Shown here: positions 40,301 through 52,432 of the stretch, in pieces
How positions within the stretch are numbered: the stretch's first letter is position 1
How the letters are laid out: the number at the start of each line of letters is the position of its first letter
NCBI GenBank assembly: GCA_905183005.1
Contig: CAJJDO010000023.1
Coordinates: 19,566-83,565 of the forward strand
Reading direction: 5' to 3'
Source of the DNA: Paramecium pentaurelia
Lineage: Eukaryota > Ciliophora > Oligohymenophorea > Peniculida > Parameciidae
Length of the DNA: 64,000 nt
The notes under the pieces: generated by a model
What the model was told of the DNA's origin: nothing
Seen by the model: the letters and a program-made list of their open reading frames with translations, nothing else
Databases searched by the model: none
Program-made: the position numbers and the translations under genes

Positions 40301-42983
40301 CATAATAATTTTTAATATTTTATTTTAGATGATGGAATATTTAGTTTAATTTAGTGCATACTATATTTTGGAAATATTTCATTCTTAAAAAAAAAGATAA
40401 GAAATTAAATTATATAGAATGAATAATTCGGCATACTTTAGTACTCCTTAGCCATTAATTTAAGAAATCAAATTATTTGACATAGTTATAATTAATGAAA
40501 TTTTTGTTGATTTGTGAATGATTGTTTAAAGAATTAAATGAATATCAGTTACTATTAAAAATTAATTATAAGTGGAAATGGATTATTTTCATCCATAGCT
40601 AATTGCATCTGGTTTAGAATTTAGAAGCATAATATAAATTGAAAAATTGAAATAATTTTCAATTAATTTAATTAATAATAAGGAAATAATTAAGCCTACT
40701 CTTGTTGGAAAACTTTCTCAATTAATGTCTATCCTTATTGATGTTTCTATCTCTTGAATAATAGAAATAGTATTTGATTTCAAATTAATGATTGATGGCC
40801 ATAACTTATTAATATTATTATTATTGAAAATTAATTGATCAAATTTACAATGGGTATGATGATAGATTTTTTAGATAATAATATTCTTATCTAAGCAAAT
40901 AGGCATTTCTTAATCAATCTTAAAGCTTATGAATGAGAAACAAAATATTATTTGTTAATTACAAAATAACACTGTACTTTTAATCATTGTAATTTAAATA
41001 TTATTTATATATTATTAAATACTCTTCAAAATAGAATCAATATTTTTAAGGAAAACTATAAGTTATTTGAAATTCTTAAATTATTGAAGAAATATAATTT
41101 AATTATAATATTAATTCAAGGCAATTCAAATTTTTTATCTTCTTAACTTATACATCACTTAATCAAATCAAAGAAAGATATCCTTAAAATTTGAAAATTT
41201 ATTTTGTAAAATCTTTAGATCATTTACAATCTCATATCAAATTGTAAATAAATTTGCAAATTTGAAGGATATACTTATTAAATATACTTTATCAATCAAT
41301 AAATCAAGATTTCATTATTACAGACTCACATTAACTTTATGTAAATTGAAACACAATATTTTTGTAAATAAACCAATTTTCAACATTGTAAACTACCTAT
41401 AAAAATGCGTGTTTTGTTAATATATTAAAATAGCCCTTTCACTACCAAACTTTTATTGAGAGTTCCATAATAAAATACATTAATATAACTTTGAGAAGAA
41501 AATGGAGAATTTTTGAATTTAGTGTTTGTAGAATTTACTTTTGATAATTTTACATATATATTTAAATATATAATATATTCACAATAATAATAATAATATT
41601 TTTAAAGATTTCTTTGTGTAATTATATTTATAATTGAAACAAAAAATAATGAATATAATAATTATTTATAATAGTACAATAAGAAGTTTAATATTCTTTG
41701 AGAAGAAAAAAGTAAAATAGTAAATCACATATATTTTGATAATTCAAGAAATATATATTTATAATTCACAACTTATCTCTACTTATTCTAATTTTAAAAC
41801 TAAAAAATAAAGAATTAATACTTGGGTGATCTATTAGAAATACATCATCGATAAAAATATGAGATTATAGAACTTATCTGATGACTTGTTTTTATAATAC
41901 CAAGAAAATTTTCCTATTAAAATATACTTTTTGTAATTATTCTATTTACTATTATTTGTGATTATTTAATTTGAATACTTAATTTAAACTCAATCTTTAG
42001 TTACTTATCAATTGATCTAAAAATGGATATTTCCTGATATTAATAATCTACTATTTATTTAATATTCTAAGACTTATAATATCTTAATATTAAAAATGTA
42101 ACAGAAAATGCAATTTATAGCCTTAATTTAGAAAGACTAGATTTTTGGCAGATTAATTAAATAATGTGTATTTGATAGATATGTATTTCAATTTTTTCTG
42201 ATTTTTTAATTTCAAACTACTTCTATATTATTAAATGCTAATCCAATAAGTTTTGTCTTTGATAATTACATCATTCTTCTCTGACTCCTAGTTAATCGAA
42301 TGAATATGTTACCAAAATTATTGTAATTTTATTTAAGATTTACTTGTATTATATGTTTTATTTAATTAATTAGTTTTTGGTTTTTTTGTAAAAATATTTT
42401 AGAATTATTCTATTTTAGAATTATAGAATATTAAAATAATTTTTATTGAAATCGTAAAATCATATCAAATGATACATTTCATGATAGAAAATAGATCATA
42501 TTCTGTTAATAACTTCTTAAATATATTTAAAGAAGAAAAATAATTTCAGGAATGAACTTTAATTATTCAAATTAATATTGATATTTAAGATATCTTTGAG
42601 CATTTAGATCAACGATCAGTTTTGAATTAGTTATTACAGCAAATATTGTATTTCCTTTTCTTTTAGACTGTATTCGATGTAATATTATTCTTTAAAAGGT
42701 TTCTATATTATTAAAACTCTTATTTTCACAATAATGTCAATTCAAATTTTCCTTTCTTTCAATCGTGTTTAATTAAGTAGTTTTTAATATGATGTATCCT
42801 TATAATCTTAAAGTTTTATTTTTTTTATTTCATAATCTGTAAGGTGTTTTTGGACAAGGAATCAATAACATCTGTAGAATATTTTAATATAATTTAGAAA
42901 TTTATTTAAAACTAATTCTGAATTTTTAATTATCATACAAAGCTGATTATAGAATTAGCTAATATTATTATTAAATTTATTGA
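37319..42983. other. Gene-poor stretch
   Basis: No assignable gene on either strand. One plus-strand frame at about 38,790-39,220, with one TGA, looks mildly protein-like (IKVIDLIVLILEGSKSNKSL) but is not beyond chance. The part just before 42,984 presumably contains the promoter of the repeat gene. Confidence 0.35.
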
Positions 42984-45871
42984 ATGTTGTCATCTCATAT
43001 CAATTGTGATTTACATCCTTAATATGGATTAGTCAGTATATGTACAGCGAAACATTAATGCTAACGAAAGCTTTGTCCCTAATGTGTATAAGAACATAAA
43101 ATTGCAAGTGATTTGATTATTCCATATCAAAAATTTGTTGAATAACTTCTTCAAAAATTTGATAAATCATAAATCGATTTTTAATCATAATAATCAACAA
43201 CTTTGTTATAAACAATTCAAAAAAAACTTGACTCCATTTTAGAAGAGGTCAAAATCATAATTACAAATTTAAAAGAATCAATCAATATAATTAGTACGAT
43301 GAGTAAATATGGAGACAATAGGTATGAAAATCTTATAAATCCAAACTTAAATCCTTTAGAATGTAAAGTGGAAGATTTATAATTTCTTGTTGAATTTTTA
43401 AATTCAAATAGTGTCATGGAATGGAATAAAAAGAAGAAAATTGTATTGGATTAAATGACTAAGGTTATTCCATTTTGGGAGAAATTAGTGATTGGAGCCT
43501 GTAGTTTGAATCATGCTATTGATTATGTTAAGAATTATTTGTAAATTTATTATGTAACTTCAAGTACTTAAAAAGAAATAACTTAAGAAATTATTTGTTT
43601 AGATGGATTAGAATAGACTAATTATGGATTAAGTTCCACTAAATTTTATTTCACAAGAAAACCCAACGGCAATAAAATTTATTCCAAAGAAGGAGATTGT
43701 TTAAGATTGTATATTTTCTTAATTAAAATTTTAGAGAAAATACTTAATTAGGTTAATAAGTAGAAGATATAATCCATAATCTTGAATAAATACGATATTT
43801 ATAATTTAAAGGATAATTTGGAATTAATGGTTATAAAATTAAACAATGGAATTATTTTTGGAAAGAATAATAAATTGGAGGTGGTAAATTCAATTTTTAA
43901 GGATAAAAAGAAGGAAAGTGGATTGATTTATGCCAGGATTATTGCGAGTATTTTATTATAACAATATCATATTAAAGTTAAAAAAATGTAATTGAAATAG
44001 GTAGTTATTAATTAGACAAAAGAATTGGTTGTTGGAATTATTTTTGGAAAAATAATAAAATGTAAAATATTGAAAATTTAATATCAGTGGTGGGGGGTTA
44101 TATGATGAAATAGGTAATGAATTTAAGACAGGTTTATGGATAGAGTTAAGTAATGGATTTAGGAACAATTCATAAGTTACTTATAATGGAGAATATAATA
44201 ATGGTTAAAAAGTTGGGAGTTGGGATATTTTTTATAACTATGAAGGAAAAAATAAAAAGATGTAATAATTATTGTTTTTACAATTTAGTGGAGGTGGATC
44301 ATATGACTAAATTAATTAAATGAAGATTGGGAGATGGATTGAATTAAGTGATGAGTTTTACAATTAATCATAAGTGACTTATCATGGTGTTTATGTTAAT
44401 GATAAAAAGGTTGGTAGATGGGATATATTCTTTAAAGGGGAATATGAAGAAGAATTTAAGAAGATGTAAAATTTAATTTTAAATATTATCCAAATTTATT
44501 GTAGTGGAGGTGGATCATATGATGAGGATGGTGATGAGTTAAAAATTGGGAAATGGACAGAGCTTAGCAGAGGGTTTAATTTTTATTCTTAAGTCACTTA
44601 TAATGGTGATTATAAAAATGGTAAAAAAGTTGGCCTATGGGATATTTACTTTAATTGGAATGGAAATTAGAAAATGTAAAGTTGTTTTATAAATATAATC
44701 AAAAATATTTTAGTGGTGGTGGATAATATGCTGAAGAAGGTAATGAGTTTAAGGTTGGAAAATGGACTGAGTTAAGTGATGGATTTAAGGATGATTCATA
44801 AGTAACTTATAAAGGCGAATATTTAAATGGTAAAAAAGTTTGTAAATGGGATGCTTATTTTAAAAATATTTATGACGTTTCCAAATATGAATGGATGTAA
44901 AATCTCATTTTTTAATATTATATAGTGGTGGTGGTTTATATGATGAGGAAGGTAATGGGCTCAAGATTGGGGAATGGATTGAGTTGAGTGATGAGTTTGA
45001 GCATAGATCCTAGGTCACTTATAATGGTTAATATAAACTTGATAAGAAAGTTGGTGAATGGGTTATTTATTTCAATCTTGGAGGAAAATAACAGATGTTA
45101 GATATATAATTTAAACAAATTTAGTGGTGGTGGCTCTTATGATGAAGTAGATTCAATCAAGAAAGGGAAATGGATTGAGCTTAGAGAAAAATTTTATGAT
45201 GGATCTTAAGTTACCTATGATGGTGAATATAAAAAAGGTAAAAAAGTTGGTAAATGGGACATCTTATATAAGGGAAGAAAAATGTAAAGAAATTATTAAT
45301 ATTAAGTGGTGGAGGATTTTATGATAATGAAGATTCTTTTAAAATTGGGAAATGGATTGAATTAAGCGGCTTATTTGCATTTAATTTTCAAGTCACTCAT
45401 ATAGGTGATTATAAAATTGGAAAAAAAATTGGAAAATGGGATATTTATTGTAATAACGAGAAGATGTAAACTAATTACATATATGTTAGTGGTGGTGGAT
45501 TTTATGATTAAGAAGATTCAGTGAAGATTGGTAAATGGATTGATTTAAGTGATGGATTTTCGAATGAATCTTAAGTTACTTACGTTGGCGAATATAAAAA
45601 GGGTAATAAAGTTGGTAAATGGAATATTTAGTTTAAAAATGAGAAAGTGTAAATTATTCTATAAATAATTAGTGGAGGTGGTTTATATGGCGAAGAAAAT
45701 TCAATAAAAATAGGAAAATGGATTGAAGTAATTGATAATTTTGGGGCTGGAGTAGGATAATTGAAAATAACTTATAATGGTGAATATAATGATGGTAAAA
45801 AAGTTGGTACATGGATAGAAATGGATATAGGTGGAAATAAAAAACGTAAAGAAATATCATATAATAATTGA
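42984..45871 (+). CDS. Zinc-finger plus MORN-variant repeat protein with intron-phased repeats
   Basis: Predicted 867-residue repeat scaffold protein. ATG 42984 immediately follows an in-frame TGA. The N-terminus carries a B-box-like cluster (CTAKHQCQRKLCPQC then VQEH), then a coiled coil to about residue 230. The rest is about ten repeats of 53-61 residues: GGG.YDEEG..KIGKWIELSD.F...SQVTYNGEY..GKKVGKWDIYF....KI. They resemble the MORN-variant/YwqK type repeats, in which NGKK.GKW is the core. Ten introns are inferred: 43709-43734, 44062-44087, 44262-44288, 44466-44504, 44676-44713, 44897-44925, 45097-45124, 45284-45306, 45466-45489 and 45649-45672. The last nine all split the same codon, just before GGG, so each exon is one repeat and every internal exon is a multiple of three. 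The spliced length is exactly 868 codons to TGA 45869-45871. An extra 24-nt intron may exist near 43,542-43,565. A decayed repeat of this family lies near 18.9 kb. Confidence 0.85.
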
Positions 45872-48474
45872 ATCATAATTATGCTAAAAGTATTTAAAGT
45901 ATATTATATAAATTTTGATGTTATTAACAAAATGTTAAAATTGATCTAATGTGTTTTATTAATTAAATAAATCTTACATCAAATGAATCTAAAATTAAGA
46001 TTTTGATCTAGATTATTATAAGTTATTAAACTTAAAGTCATTGGAGTTTATTGACAATTGAATACTGTTAGATTAATAGTACTAAAGATATATTTTTGAC
46101 TAAAATTAAAAAATCTTAGTTTTAGAACATCAGAAAAATATTATTTTAACAATTTAATAAAGAACCGAAATGTTATTATGAATAATTATATTTAATCATA
46201 ATGTAATTAGAGTACATCATTATATATCATTATACGTGCAATTGATATGTTTTTGAAATAAAGAAACACATATCTAATTCTGGAAGCAGATGAATTTTCT
46301 TAGTATAATGATTTTGGATCTTTTGATTTAAATTTAGATACATAACATTATTTTAGCTTTCTTTTAATTATTAAGAAATCGATTAAGCTGATACTAAACC
46401 GATTAGAGTTTATTTGATATTCAAAATTATTCTCTTGAAATTTAATTTATTTCTTATATCTCTCTTCATAGAAATATTGAGCTTAACCTTTTAATTTTAG
46501 AACTTATTAAAATTATTCCCTGTTCAATGACTATAATTCTCTCTATCTCAATTATAACTTATAGTTTGAAATTTCTATCAGAGAAATGTTTTGTTATAGA
46601 GATCAGATTTAATAAAAAGTAAGTATTTTTAATATAAATATTGCTTATAATTTTCAGATTTATTTCCTATTCTAATAAAGATAAAATAACTTAGTTAATC
46701 TACAATATGGGAGCAAAATAATTGAGAAAAATGTCTTAAAAAATAAATTAAGGGATTTATTAATTTAATTTATTTCTTATTTTAGATTTATTTACAATCT
46801 AATCTCAATTTTAATAGATATATTTCGCTAGCCTCATTAATATAAAATCTAAAGCAAGATAATTCATCATAGTCTGTACTTCTAACTAATTGCTACAATA
46901 TTTTAGATAAAACAATTACAATATAAATTTACTTCTTCAAATAATTTACCTTATTATTCAGAATTTTCATCCTCAAATCTTTTATTTAAAATAAATTCAC
47001 TTTTAAGTTCAATAAAAAAAAGAATATTTAAAACAAATATTAATTAGTTGATTTCTATAATTTTTTTATATTTTAAGGGGTCATAATTATTAATTTATAT
47101 TTTTATTAAAAATTCAAATTATATTAGAAAGTCTTAATGTATGATAGTATTTTAATCATGCTGAAAGAATTTGAGTGATTAAGATTAAGTTTTAGAGTTC
47201 AATTTAAATCCTTTATTCATGATAAGTAAATATAATTTGTTATAGCCATTTTTTAATGAAGATTAGAAAAGAAAAACAAGTTAAAAATTTTTCATACAAA
47301 GCTCTAATTTATATTATGAAGAATCATATTATTAATAACTCATTAATATAAAATACTAATATTTAATAAATCAATTCTTGTATCAAAATATGTGTCTTAT
47401 TATAATAAATTAATACACAGCATCTCCCTTTTGTAACATTTTAAATGAAGTTCTCCATAAAAATGCTATGAAGATGACTAAAAAATACCGCTATAAGTCA
47501 TCTAAAATGGTATTTTCAGAAATATATAAAATCTAGTAGCATATGAAAATGGCATAAGTAATTCTTGGAAATCTGTATTTTCATTTTTAGAATAATACAA
47601 TGTAAAAAGTTTGTACATATAAATAGTTATTATTTTAGATTAATTGCTTAAAAAGGATTAATAAAATAAATCCTTTTTCAATATGGCTAATTATTATAAA
47701 AAATAAAAGGATATTAATAGGAAAAATCTAATAGCCAAAAATTTTGTAATAAACCAATTTATTATAAGTAAATATTTGGAAATTGATATTTACTTTACCT
47801 CAATACACAAAAAGGAAAAAAAAATCTTTTCTTATTGTTTATTAACATATAATTTCAATTTTGAATAATATTATTGGATAGAATATTATTGATTATTTAG
47901 ATAATATTTAATAATAATCAAGCAGACTAATAAGATAAGAAGTAACGAAAATAATATTCTAATAACTTAATGTTTATTTAGAAAGTAAATAAATTATGAT
48001 ATTATTAAAATATAATAATATATTATATTAGATGTTTTAAAAAAAAATAATCATCTAAAATATGAAATAACTAAATATAAAAAAATAGAATTTCAAGAAA
48101 AAAATGGTTTGAATTTTAAGATTAGAAGTATATTGGAAAATATTTACAGTTAATTAAAATTCAAAGGGGGGATCTAATATAAAGGAATAGTGATTGTTAA
48201 AAATATAGAGTAATTATGTTAGAAGTACAAAATAATTAAAAGTTATATAATATACAATTAAATTTGATCTTAATTTCTGTGCTTTTTTTTTAATTTAATT
48301 AAAAAAGATGATTTTAAATAAATAGAATAATTTTTTGATTATTTCTTATAAATTAAAGTCAACCTAATTAAATATAATGTGCTAAATTGAATTTAGAATC
48401 GAAGAGAGATTCCAATTTAGATAAATAACAATAAACTTAAATAAAATAATAAAAAAGCATAATCAATATTATCA
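45872..48474. other. Gene-poor stretch, one possible small minus-strand ORF
   Basis: No assignable family. A minus-strand frame of 92 codons at 47618-47340 (MYKLFTLYYSKNENTDFQEL...) is the cleanest open frame, but its length is not significant. A plus-strand piece near 46,280-46,620 (ADEFSQYNDFGSFDLNLD) is Leu/Ile-rich and interrupted by TGA. Confidence 0.35.
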
Positions 48475-49158
48475 TCATAATTGGATCTCATTTTAAAATT
48501 TTTGATCTAATTTTTCTAACTATTAAATCATCTTATCATATAATTACAATTTAGTTTAATAATCATAATAAATATCGTAATAATCTCTCTTTCTTACATC
48601 AATTATTGATCCAATATATTAATACATAAATTCAATACCATCCAACCAATAACGAGGATATTTTTAATTTAATTCATATATCTATTACAAAATCTTCAGT
48701 TTTTATTTTGAGATTCTTTCAATTTCAAATTCAAATATTCTTTTTATTAATATATCTATATTTGCCACCCATTATTTAAACTATATCCATGAAAAATAAT
48801 TATCCTCGCTCAATTTATCAATAGGATTCATCAATAAAATAAAATATTTGATAATCTCTATTAACATTTAAGGTGGTGATGAAATTACTTTTATTTCAAT
48901 TAAATTTTTCTTATTAAAAATACTTGTCCAATATTATCTTAATTGTTATTTATCTTACTCTATTAGATTCATGCATTTTAGTATTTTTTAATTATCTTCA
49001 TATAAATTTATTAAACAAAATCTGATTTCATTTATTTTTTATTTACTTATCAATTTCACTAGAAAGTTCATATCTGAATTTAATAAACGTAGCTATAAAT
49101 AACTTGTAATATCCAAAAATTAACAAATCTATAACACAACTTCTAGTCTTACAGTCAT
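48475..49158 (-). CDS. F-box-like plus dynein-stalk (microtubule-binding domain)-like protein
   Basis: Intronless 227-residue protein with TGA stop at 48477-48475. Residues 3-40 (VRLEVVLQICQFLDITSYLQ, then LRLLNSDMNFLVKLI) fit the F-box pattern E(V/L)L..I..FLD...L..LR..N; F-boxes bind Skp1 in SCF ubiquitin ligases. Residues about 85-225 resemble the dynein heavy chain stalk region: LIEIKVISSPPQMLIEIIKY fits the (L/I)(V/I)E(I/V)....PP....L..E/I...L turn before the microtubule-binding domain. SWIQFKQWVANIDILIKRI fits the W..(A/F)...... F(L/I)..(L/I) helix that follows it. The protein ends in a Lys/Gln/Asp coil (YDKMIQQLEKLDQKF) like the returning stalk strand. No dynein AAA modules are present nearby. 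An in-frame upstream ATG (49185) would add nine residues. The gene is divergent from the TPR gene at 49,794, 635 bp apart. Both domain calls are by eye; the stalk-like match is the stronger. Confidence 0.7.
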
Positions 49159-49793
49159 AAAAAAATTATTATGATTATTAATCATTTTTATAAAAAATAT
49201 ATTTATTATTCAACATAAATAATAGAAATTATAAAATTTATTTTTAATAGATGAGATTCAACCAAAGGATATGAGAAATTATTAATATTTATCTTTTAAA
49301 ATTGGAGTAGGATATAATTATTCTATTTATAAGGAGGGATAATTTACAACACTTAAATGAGGTCTATAAAGTAGATTTGAATCCAATGTGACTTAATTAT
49401 ATTATTTTACAATGAGACTTTGATAATTAAGACATAAAGCAGACTATATCTCTTTTAAAGAATGTATTATATAGCAAAGTTATATAATAAAAGGATTTAA
49501 AGTAAATAGAGTTTATATACTTTTTCTGAAATTATTAATTTATACTATAAGACAGATGCTATTTGTAGAATTATCTACTTTATAAATTTGATAAGTAATT
49601 ATATATAATATATAATATATGATAAATTATTCTCTAGGGTATTAAACAGAGAGGAAATGCTAATGTAGGATATGAATGTATTTATGACTACACCTATATC
49701 TTTATTATATTATTTTAGAGTGATTAAGATTTAATAAAATTAATATATAAGCCAAATTTATATTGTAATAATATAATAAATTAAATAAAATTA
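49159..49793. promoter_or_regulatory. Divergent intergenic region between F-box-like and TPR genes
   Basis: 635 bp separating two divergent starts, so it should hold both promoters. No distinct motif recognised. Confidence 0.35.
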
Positions 49794-51430
49794 ATGAGTT
49801 AATTAAAAGAGTTTACATGTTTGAAAGAAAATCATGAAGGACAATCTATAGAAGGATTTTGTTTAAATTTTGGTTGCTCCGAACCATCTCAGTGTTGCTT
49901 TAAATGCTTTAAAGACACTAATACACACATCTCTTGCAAAAATGACTTACAATAATTTGATAATATCACTACTATAGTCGATAGTTTTGGTTAGATAATA
50001 GATAAATTGCAGGAATCATTGAATAAGTCCCATGAAATTTTCCAGAAGAAATATTTAGAACTTAATTCTTATTTAGGGAATTAACAAAAACATATCAAAA
50101 TGATTTTAGATGTTTTAACATAACGAGATTTTAAAAATATTAAAAATAATATCAATTTTATGAAAGAGGCTTATGATTATTTGAATAATAAAAAAGATTC
50201 TTCAAAATAGAATTAAATTAGTAATTAAATATAAATTTAAATAGAATGTAAACTAAATGATACCAAAAAATTCATTAAGACTTTAGAAATAGAATAAACA
50301 CCAGGATACTATAACTTAAAAGTACTAAAATAATGTATTTATTTATTAATAAATTTTAGCAATACATTTACTAAATGTTTAATAATGGTAGTAAGCAGAA
50401 AAATTAATAGAAAAACATATAAATGAATCTAATAAAAATATATCTTTTGCTAAATTCCTTTAAAGTACACGTAATATATATAATTTAGGCATTGCCTTAA
50501 TTGAAAACAATTAACCAGGAAAAGGTATGATAAAAAGAGATGAAGCAATTAAAATGAATGGAAACTTATATAATGAACTATCGGAATTTGTTGATCAGGC
50601 ATTTAAGAAGAAGCCAAAGAATAAATTTATATCTATCATAAAAAGTTAATTATATCAGTAATTTCTTTAGGTTATGCATTAAATGGTCAATAGAAATATG
50701 ATTAGGCGATTGAATAATGTTAAATAGTTTTGAATGAGTAGCCTAGACATCCCCATGCCTGTTATTAAAAAAGTACTATTTAATTTACAAAAGTAGGCTA
50801 TGTTTTATAGGATTAAAAACAATATGATCAAGCTATTATATGTATTGAAAATGTTCTTGAATCCAGAAAGTAATATTGTATTGGTCATTTTTAGAAAGGT
50901 AGTTTATTTTGCTATAATTTTAAGCATATTCTTTACAATTATAAGGGAAACATCAAGAAGCCATTAATGAATACAATTTAGCATTAAACTTAGATCCTAA
51001 TTTTGCCTCAGCTTATAATAATAAAGGTTTAATATTATATAATATTAATAGGTTATTCATTAAATAGAATTAAATAATATCAATAAGCAGTTGAATGTTT
51101 TGATTAAGCAATACATATAGATCCATTTAATGCAAAAACATATTATAATAAAGGTTGAATATGATATAATTTTAATAGGTTTGTCTTTATAGTGTCTTTA
51201 GTAAAATTTTGAAGCTTTATTCTATTACACAAAAGCATTGAATATAGACAAAACTTATGAAATAGCGTATAAAAAATAAGGTATTTATAAAATATAAAAA
51301 AGGCTATTTATTATAAAAAATGAAAGAATATAAATTAGCTGCTGAAACATATGAATAAGCAATTAAAAATTGCTAAAATGAAAACTATGAATTTGAAAAA
51401 TTAAAGGATGTTGTCATAAAAATGAAATGA
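49794..51430 (+). CDS. TPR-repeat protein with N-terminal zinc-knuckle module
   Basis: Predicted 495-residue protein-interaction scaffold. The N-terminus MSQLKEFTCLKENHEGQ, then GFCLNFGCSEPSQCCFKC and HISC, forms a Cys/His cluster likely to bind zinc. A coiled region to about residue 200 follows, then a tandem TPR array. Representative TPR units are ALNGQQKYDQAIEQCQIVL, QDQKQYDQAIICIENVLES, HQEAINEYNLALNLDPNFA, YQQAVECFDQAIHIDPFNA and NFEALFYYTKALNIDKTYE. Six introns, all restoring frame: 50335-50359, 50645-50670, 50899-50924, 51027-51051, 51154-51178 and 51281-51302 (22-26 nt). Five of them sit at the same place in successive TPR units, after the (N/Q)K(G) at the helix turn, so the exon pattern follows the repeat. 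The spliced length is 496 codons with TGA 51428-51430. A decayed paralogue lies at 19.8 kb. The N-terminal cluster resembles those of the WD40 and MORN-variant genes in design. Confidence 0.85.
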
Positions 51431-51841
51431 ACTTCTATATTAATACCTTTTGATAATATATATATAGTATTACTAAGTTTCTTAATTTTATTATTTAAGA
51501 AAACTTTGTTTTATTTTCAAGGGGAAATGGTAAAAAATAGGATTGGAATTAAAAAAATGTTATTTAATAAATTAATCCTATTAGGTATCAATATAATCAT
51601 TTTTTTTATTTTTCATATTATCATCATAATATCAATAATTAATTGACAACATTAATGAAAAACTAAAAAATTATAATTCCAATTAATTATAATAATTAAA
51701 TAATAATATCACAATAAAGTAATAATATTTTTATGTTGATAAGTTTAAGAATGGAACAATCTCCAGAATCTAACAATTAATTTATATATAAAGAATTTAA
51801 AGTAGATATTCTAAATATTTATTGAAATCTTATATTAATAA
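51431..51841. other. Short intergenic stretch between convergent genes
   Basis: 411 bp between the stops of the TPR gene and the minus-strand coiled-coil gene. It is A+T-rich and should hold both 3' ends; no motif recognised. Confidence 0.4.
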
Positions 51842-52432
51842 TCATGCTTTACAGATCTTACAACCTGTTAATCCTTATTTTAAAGCCTATTTTATATTTA
51901 GTTTAACACTTGGATAATTTGATAGTATATTGCAATTTTATTTATGATACTTACCTCCACTTTATGTTTTATAAACCATTTCTTCTTGGTATTAATATTA
52001 ATTTTGCTCTTAAGATGAATAACAATTTTAATTAAGTTATTATGGTGGTATAGCAAACTACAATATATTTGAGTTTATTTATTCTAAATTTTTTTGAATA
52101 TTCAAACTTTTTGATAATTCATCAAATTGTTTATTTTATGTTATTTTTAATTATTGAGTCTCCATAATTTTTTTCTCTGTTTTTTCCATAACTAAATTAG
52201 CCATCGTTTAGGCTTCATTCAATTCAAAAATTATGTATTTGAATTAGGATTCCAAACTGGTAAAACTAGTTTTGAGATTTTATGCAGATTTATGATTTTT
52301 ATTCCGTTCTGTATTCAGTTAACTTTCAATATTAATTACTTTTTATTCTAAATTTGTGAGTTTCATTTAAATTTCATTTAATTAATCCTTTAAGATTGTT
52401 TAAACAATATCTGTAATCACTTCAGATGACAT
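51842..52432 (-). CDS. Coiled-coil protein with C-terminal Ada-like Cys/His metal-binding motif
   Basis: Intronless 196-residue frame, minus-strand ATG 52432-52430 to TGA 51844-51842. Residues 1-125 are a Lys/Glu/Gln-rich heptad-like coil (MSSEVITDIVQTILKDQLNE; LEQKVINIESQLNTE; QFDELSKSLNIQKNLEQ). A Gln/Tyr-rich linker follows. The last 45 residues read VYKTQSGGKYHKQNC ... SVKLNIKQALKQGLTGCKIC. This follows a pattern I know from bacterial proteins (often after nuclease or beta-lactamase-fold domains), VY.T..G.KYH...C..L......I....A...G...C..C, related to the Ada metal-binding fold. Likely metal ligands are His163, Cys167, Cys191 and Cys194. GTAAGT near 51,952 could be a splice donor, but the frame reads through without it and the conserved motif lies beyond it, so I leave it unspliced. 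Function unknown; the coil suggests oligomerisation. Confidence 0.65.
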
